Source: Bacteroidales bacterium UBA5507
GTDB taxonomy: Bacteria; Bacteroidota; Bacteroidia; Bacteroidales; Lentimicrobiaceae
NCBI GenBank assembly: GCA_002426195.1
Contig: DIOT01000053.1
Span: 1-26,406 of the forward strand
Length of the DNA: 26,406 bases
Direction of reading: 5' to 3'
Shown one piece after another: positions 23,455 to 26,406 of the stretch (position 1 is the first letter of the stretch; each line of letters opens with the position of its first letter). The position numbers and the translations under genes are program-made. The notes under the pieces are model-generated. The model was not told the origin of the DNA, made no database searches, and saw only the letters and a program-made list of their open reading frames with translations.

Positions 23455-24531
23455 ATGAATGTTCCGCAAACAGAAATGATAAAACGCAAGTTTCAACCGA
23501 GCGACAATATGTTTCCAACTTGCAACGTATCAGTTGCTTTTCAGAAAATCCCGGGAAGGATCACGAAAGAATTATTCGCTATGCACAAGGCTGAACTGAT
23601 TGAAATGGACGTGGATTACGGCTTCTTCAGGGAAATGATTTTTGAAACTGCTAAAGAACATTTTTGCAGAGCCTTGAATATGATGCTGCCTCTTTTTGAA
23701 ATGAGGGGCGATGTTAATAAAATCAACCTTAAGTTTGAAGTACGACCTGAGGCTCTGGCAGGTTTTTATAATCAGCCCAACAGGCGTAAGGGTGTGTATA
23801 TGCTTTGTGCATCCGATGAACTTCTGTATGAATATGCTTTGGAGTATTTTTTTGGTGATACTCCTGACACCCGCGTCGCTTCAGTATGGTATCATGAATT
23901 AATGCATCTGTTGGACCATGAAAATCTTGAATTACTGGCATCCATACCAAAGCCTCCTAACAGTGTGGAAGCTTTGGTATACATGATGATGCGGTATAGG
24001 TGTGAAGGGATTGCCGAAATGTATTTTCTTCTGAATGGATTTTCAAAATTCAGGTCTGTTCAGACTGCCAGGTCAGTGTTTAAAAGAAAAATGAATCGTC
24101 TGATTACAAAATGGCCTGAAGGCAGAAGTATGGTTGGCAGAGTTTGTGCTTTTTGTATTAAGGATCATGGTTTATATGATATTGGGGTATGGATGATTCT
24201 GCATATTCTTGGATGTCAAGATAGTAAAGCATATACACCTGAAGCTGCGATTGTGGCAAATAAAATCAGGAAAAGAAAGCAGTTGTCGGAAAATGAAATT
24301 CTGGTTATGATGGAGAAGGCCCTGGCAATTGATAATAAAACGTTCATAGATTGCATTACTAAACCCGGTGCCGATGGTGCTCCTTTCATAACTTGTGATG
24401 AGCTGCACTGGATTGCCGGCAGGGTAGGGGGCGAAAGCACGGTTGCCATGAAACGATGCAGTCAATCGCCGAAATATCAGATAAATCCTAAGGTCAATGA
24501 GATGTACGAGTATATGAGGGCGATTTGTTGA
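23455..24531 (+). CDS. Putative cytoplasmic zinc metalloprotease-like protein with HExxH motif
   Basis: The 358-residue protein is given from the ATG at 23455; a TTG at 23401 and an ATG at 23476 are alternatives, and none has a clear ribosome site. There is no signal peptide or membrane segment. The key feature is HELMH at residues 147-151 within WYHELMHLLDHE, the zinc-binding motif of zincins. E184 or E188 in RCEGIAEMY is a possible third ligand, 30-40 residues downstream as in gluzincin-type enzymes. The N-terminal part has a beta-rich segment (KINLKFEVRPEAL, RKGVYMLCASDE) leading to the helix with the motif; the C-terminal half is mostly helical. I recognise no named family, so substrate and activity are unknown. 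The gene stands alone between two blocks of short-period repeats, with near-identical 26-bp heptad repeats on both sides. Confidence 0.85.
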   Translation: MNVPQTEMIKRKFQPSDNMFPTCNVSVAFQKIPGRITKELFAMHKAELIEMDVDYGFFREMIFETAKEHFCRALNMMLPLFEMRGDVNKINLKFEVRPEALAGFYNQPNRRKGVYMLCASDELLYEYALEYFFGDTPDTRVASVWYHELMHLLDHENLELLASIPKPPNSVEALVYMMMRYRCEGIAEMYFLLNGFSKFRSVQTARSVFKRKMNRLITKWPEGRSMVGRVCAFCIKDHGLYDIGVWMILHILGCQDSKAYTPEAAIVANKIRKRKQLSENEILVMMEKALAIDNKTFIDCITKPGADGAPFITCDELHWIAGRVGGESTVAMKRCSQSPKYQINPKVNEMYEYMRAIC

Positions 24532-24545
24532 TTATTCTTAATCAA
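24528..24545 (+). terminator. Possible weak AT-rich terminator hairpin
   Basis: TTGATTA-TTCT-TAATCAA forms a perfect 7-bp stem overlapping the stop codon of the HExxH gene. It lacks GC pairs and a T-run, so the call is weak. Confidence 0.25.
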
Positions 24546-24558
24546 TGTTCGAAACATC

Positions 24559-24584
24559 GAACCAAGAACTAAGAACCAAGAACA
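24559..24584 (+). repeat. Heptad-phased dispersed repeat, copy 3
   Basis: It is 25 of 26 identical to 23165-23190, in the same orientation, 28 bases after the stop of the HExxH gene. Confidence 0.8.
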
Positions 24585-24588
24585 ACAA

Positions 24589-24645
24589 TGGAACACTGGA
24601 ACTCTGAAACTCTGAAAACTGCTAACGCTGAACTACTGAACGCTT
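24589..24645. repeat. 8-bp degenerate tandem repeat
   Basis: Units TGGAACAC, TGGAACTC, TGAAACTC, TGAAAACT and later TGAACTAC and TGAACGC follow directly after the heptad repeat. The rest of the spacer up to 24765 shows only a weak promoter-like TATATTTTG near 24709-24717. Confidence 0.55.
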
Positions 24646-24765
24646 AAAGCTGATGGTTGATAGCCTTTGCCAAAACTAATTGTATAAAAAATAAACTATT
24701 ATATTTTGCGTTCTTCATTACAGTAATGCTCACTGCTTGAATTTCATATGCACAGATAAACATTT

Positions 24766-26373
24766 ATGAAATTACATTGGTATTCCATCATCTTACTGCT
24801 TTTTTTGAATTTCACCAGCACTGCAATTTCCCAGAATCTGGTTATAAACCCATCGTTCGAAGATCATACTCATTGCCCTGTATCAACTTGGGATTATGAG
24901 TTCGTAAAAGATTGGATATTTATGTCTGGAACTTGTCTTTCTTATCTTCATCTCTGCGCAAATAATGACGAGGCAGGTGTTCCCTATAACTGGTTAGGGT
25001 TTCAAAATGCCAATTCAGGTGTTGCTTATATGTGCTTGATGGCAAAATCGTGGGATTTTGACCCGGACAGGAGGGGATATATCACGGGCATATTTTCAAC
25101 TAACTTATTAAAGGACTCTATTTATTGTATCCGCTATTATGTAAATCTATGTGACGTTTCAAATGGCGCCATACAAAATGTGGATGCCTATATTCATGAT
25201 ACTTTGTTGGTCGGGAACGTCATTGGTACTGTGAATAATCTGACAAACTTTGACCCACAAATCAAATCATCTCATATCTTGTCTGACACTGCAAATTGGG
25301 AAGAAATAAGCGGCCTGTATAAAGCGAAAGGGGGTGAAAGGTACATCAGCATTGGTAATTTTAACAGCGATGCAAATACAACAATGGTTAATTTTGGTGA
25401 TGGAGCTACAAGAATTGATTATTACATTGATGATGTGAGCGTTACCTTTGTTGGTGGTAAAGCCCCTGCCCTGGGGCCTGATACTATACTTTGTCGCAGT
25501 CAAATGCCATACAGACTTAGTGCACCTGATGGATATGATTCCTATTTATGGAGCACCGGACAAACCACCCAAAACATCGATGTTTACAATCAGGGAGAAT
25601 ACACCCTTACCTGCTTTCTTGGTGCTTGTGGCAGCCTGAGCGATGAAATTGTTATAACATTCGATACTCCTCTGCTCAGTCTTATCGACGAGAAGACCAT
25701 CTGCAGGGGTGACACGGCAACTATCTCTGCCCCTTCGGGCTTTGCAAAGTACCGATGGAGCAATGGTGATACCACACAAATATTACGCGCAACACAAGGG
25801 GGAACCTACTACCTGACTTCCACTGACCGCTGCAGTACACAGTTCGACTCAGTAAAAGTTGTTGTGGATACCATCCCAACAGACATAATTAAACTTGGCA
25901 ATGACACAACGCTTTGTCTTAATGGGAAAGACCACCCAGTTGTACTTTCAGCCAATACCGAACTGCCCAATTACTTATGGAGCAACGGCGATACCACTAA
26001 ATACACAACCGTAAGCACCAGAGGCGTTTATACTTTAAGCAGCCAATTCAGGTGTGGAGAAGTAAGCGACGAAATTTTTGTAGATATATGTCCTCCCGTG
26101 ATTGAATTCCCGGATGCATTTACCCCAAACGGTGACGGTCTTAACGACACCTTTGGTCCTGTGCAAACCAATATGTTTATACAAAGTCTTCATATTTACA
26201 ACCATTGGGGCCAATTGGTTTTTGAAGGTAGAACACCAGGGTATCATTGGGATGGCACTTACAATTCGAAACCTTCACCATCAGGGATTTACATCTACAG
26301 AGTTTTGTATTCGCCTTATGATGCCGATGGTAAGATTTCTTTGCAGAAGGGTTGCCTGATGCTGATAAGGTAA
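24766..26373 (+). CDS. Secreted surface protein with T9SS type B (gliding-motility-associated) C-terminal domain
   Basis: The 535-residue protein has a signal peptide of about 22 residues (ending AISQ). The first module (about 24-230) begins NLVINPSFEDHTHCP and ends YYIDDVSV. This is a jelly-roll-like, carbohydrate-binding-type domain common at the start of Bacteroidota surface proteins. Three Ig-like or SprB-type repeats follow (about 233-300, 305-370 and 373-440), each with the signature Y.WS.G.TT (YLWSTGQTT, YRWSNGDTT, YLWSNGDTT). Residues about 447-535 form the CHU_C/T9SS type B domain (FPDAFTPNGDGLNDTF, IYNHWGQLVFEG, SGIYIYRV). All other cargos in the window carry type A sorting domains. 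Type B cargo is usually surface-attached with help from SprF/PorP-like partners, which are not in this window. The specific ligand is unknown; no neighbouring TPR regulator is visible. Confidence 0.93.
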   Translation: MKLHWYSIILLLFLNFTSTAISQNLVINPSFEDHTHCPVSTWDYEFVKDWIFMSGTCLSYLHLCANNDEAGVPYNWLGFQNANSGVAYMCLMAKSWDFDPDRRGYITGIFSTNLLKDSIYCIRYYVNLCDVSNGAIQNVDAYIHDTLLVGNVIGTVNNLTNFDPQIKSSHILSDTANWEEISGLYKAKGGERYISIGNFNSDANTTMVNFGDGATRIDYYIDDVSVTFVGGKAPALGPDTILCRSQMPYRLSAPDGYDSYLWSTGQTTQNIDVYNQGEYTLTCFLGACGSLSDEIVITFDTPLLSLIDEKTICRGDTATISAPSGFAKYRWSNGDTTQILRATQGGTYYLTSTDRCSTQFDSVKVVVDTIPTDIIKLGNDTTLCLNGKDHPVVLSANTELPNYLWSNGDTTKYTTVSTRGVYTLSSQFRCGEVSDEIFVDICPPVIEFPDAFTPNGDGLNDTFGPVQTNMFIQSLHIYNHWGQLVFEGRTPGYHWDGTYNSKPSPSGIYIYRVLYSPYDADGKISLQKGCLMLIR

Positions 26374-26381
26374 AGTATGGA

Positions 26382-26406
26382 TGTTCTTTGTTCTTGGTTT
26401 TTTGTT
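26382..26406 (-). repeat. Heptad-phased dispersed repeat, copy 4 (cut by window end)
   Basis: It is 23 of 25 identical in + orientation to 23080-23104, so it is inverted relative to copies 2 and 3. It begins eight bases after the stop of the type B surface-protein gene and continues beyond the window. Confidence 0.7.

Noticed and set aside
23165..24584. Insertion sequence or transposon carrying the HExxH gene
   Set aside because: Direct 26-bp repeats flank it, but there is no transposase and no terminal inverted repeats, and further copies at 23080 and 26382 fit a dispersed repeat family better.

Overview
The window looks like chromosomal DNA from a Bacteroidota bacterium, probably a free-living or uncultured Bacteroidales/Cytophagales-type lineage. 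The evidence is five large secreted proteins ending in type A type IX secretion system (T9SS) sorting domains or, in one case, the type B (gliding-motility-associated) domain. Also typical of the phylum are signal-peptide/TPR/transmembrane/HTH regulators, TAnnTTTG-type promoter elements, a DUF6266-like protein and short intergenic heptad repeats. No rRNA, tRNA, CRISPR array or transposase was recognised.

Left region (about 1-16,210, all + strand, AT-rich). The order is: the 3' end of a LuxR-type TPR regulator; a secreted protein of an unrecognised family (copy 1); an Asp-box (BNR/sortilin-like) secreted protein; a LuxR-type TPR regulator and an AraC-type TPR regulator in tandem; a second Asp-box secreted protein; a LuxR-type TPR regulator closely related to the first; and copy 2 of the unrecognised secreted family. 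The regulator + cargo pair at the left edge is therefore repeated at 12,150-16,209, and two Asp-box paralogues bracket the central regulator pair.

Middle region (about 16,240-21,735, - strand, visibly more GC-rich in its large gene). A perfect 17-bp stem terminator separates the convergent blocks. An AraC-type TPR regulator is followed by a 1210-residue multidomain T9SS adhesin-like protein. A perfect 22-bp inverted repeat lies between them.

Right region (about 21,800-26,406). This holds a DUF6266-like protein and a doubtful small ORF on the - strand. About 530 bases with no convincing gene follow, packed with short-period repeats: a 12-bp phased GTGAC array, 7-bp heptad repeats in inverted copies and a 31-bp tandem repeat. 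Next come a cytoplasmic HExxH putative metalloprotease and a type B T9SS surface protein.

Taken together, the window repeats one theme: a membrane-anchored one-component regulator next to a T9SS-exported surface protein. In each regulator the TPRs are predicted in the periplasm and the HTH in the cytoplasm. The natural hypothesis is that each regulator senses an envelope or extracellular cue, possibly export of its own cargo, and controls its neighbour. The sequence shows the architecture and pairing; the regulatory link is inference.
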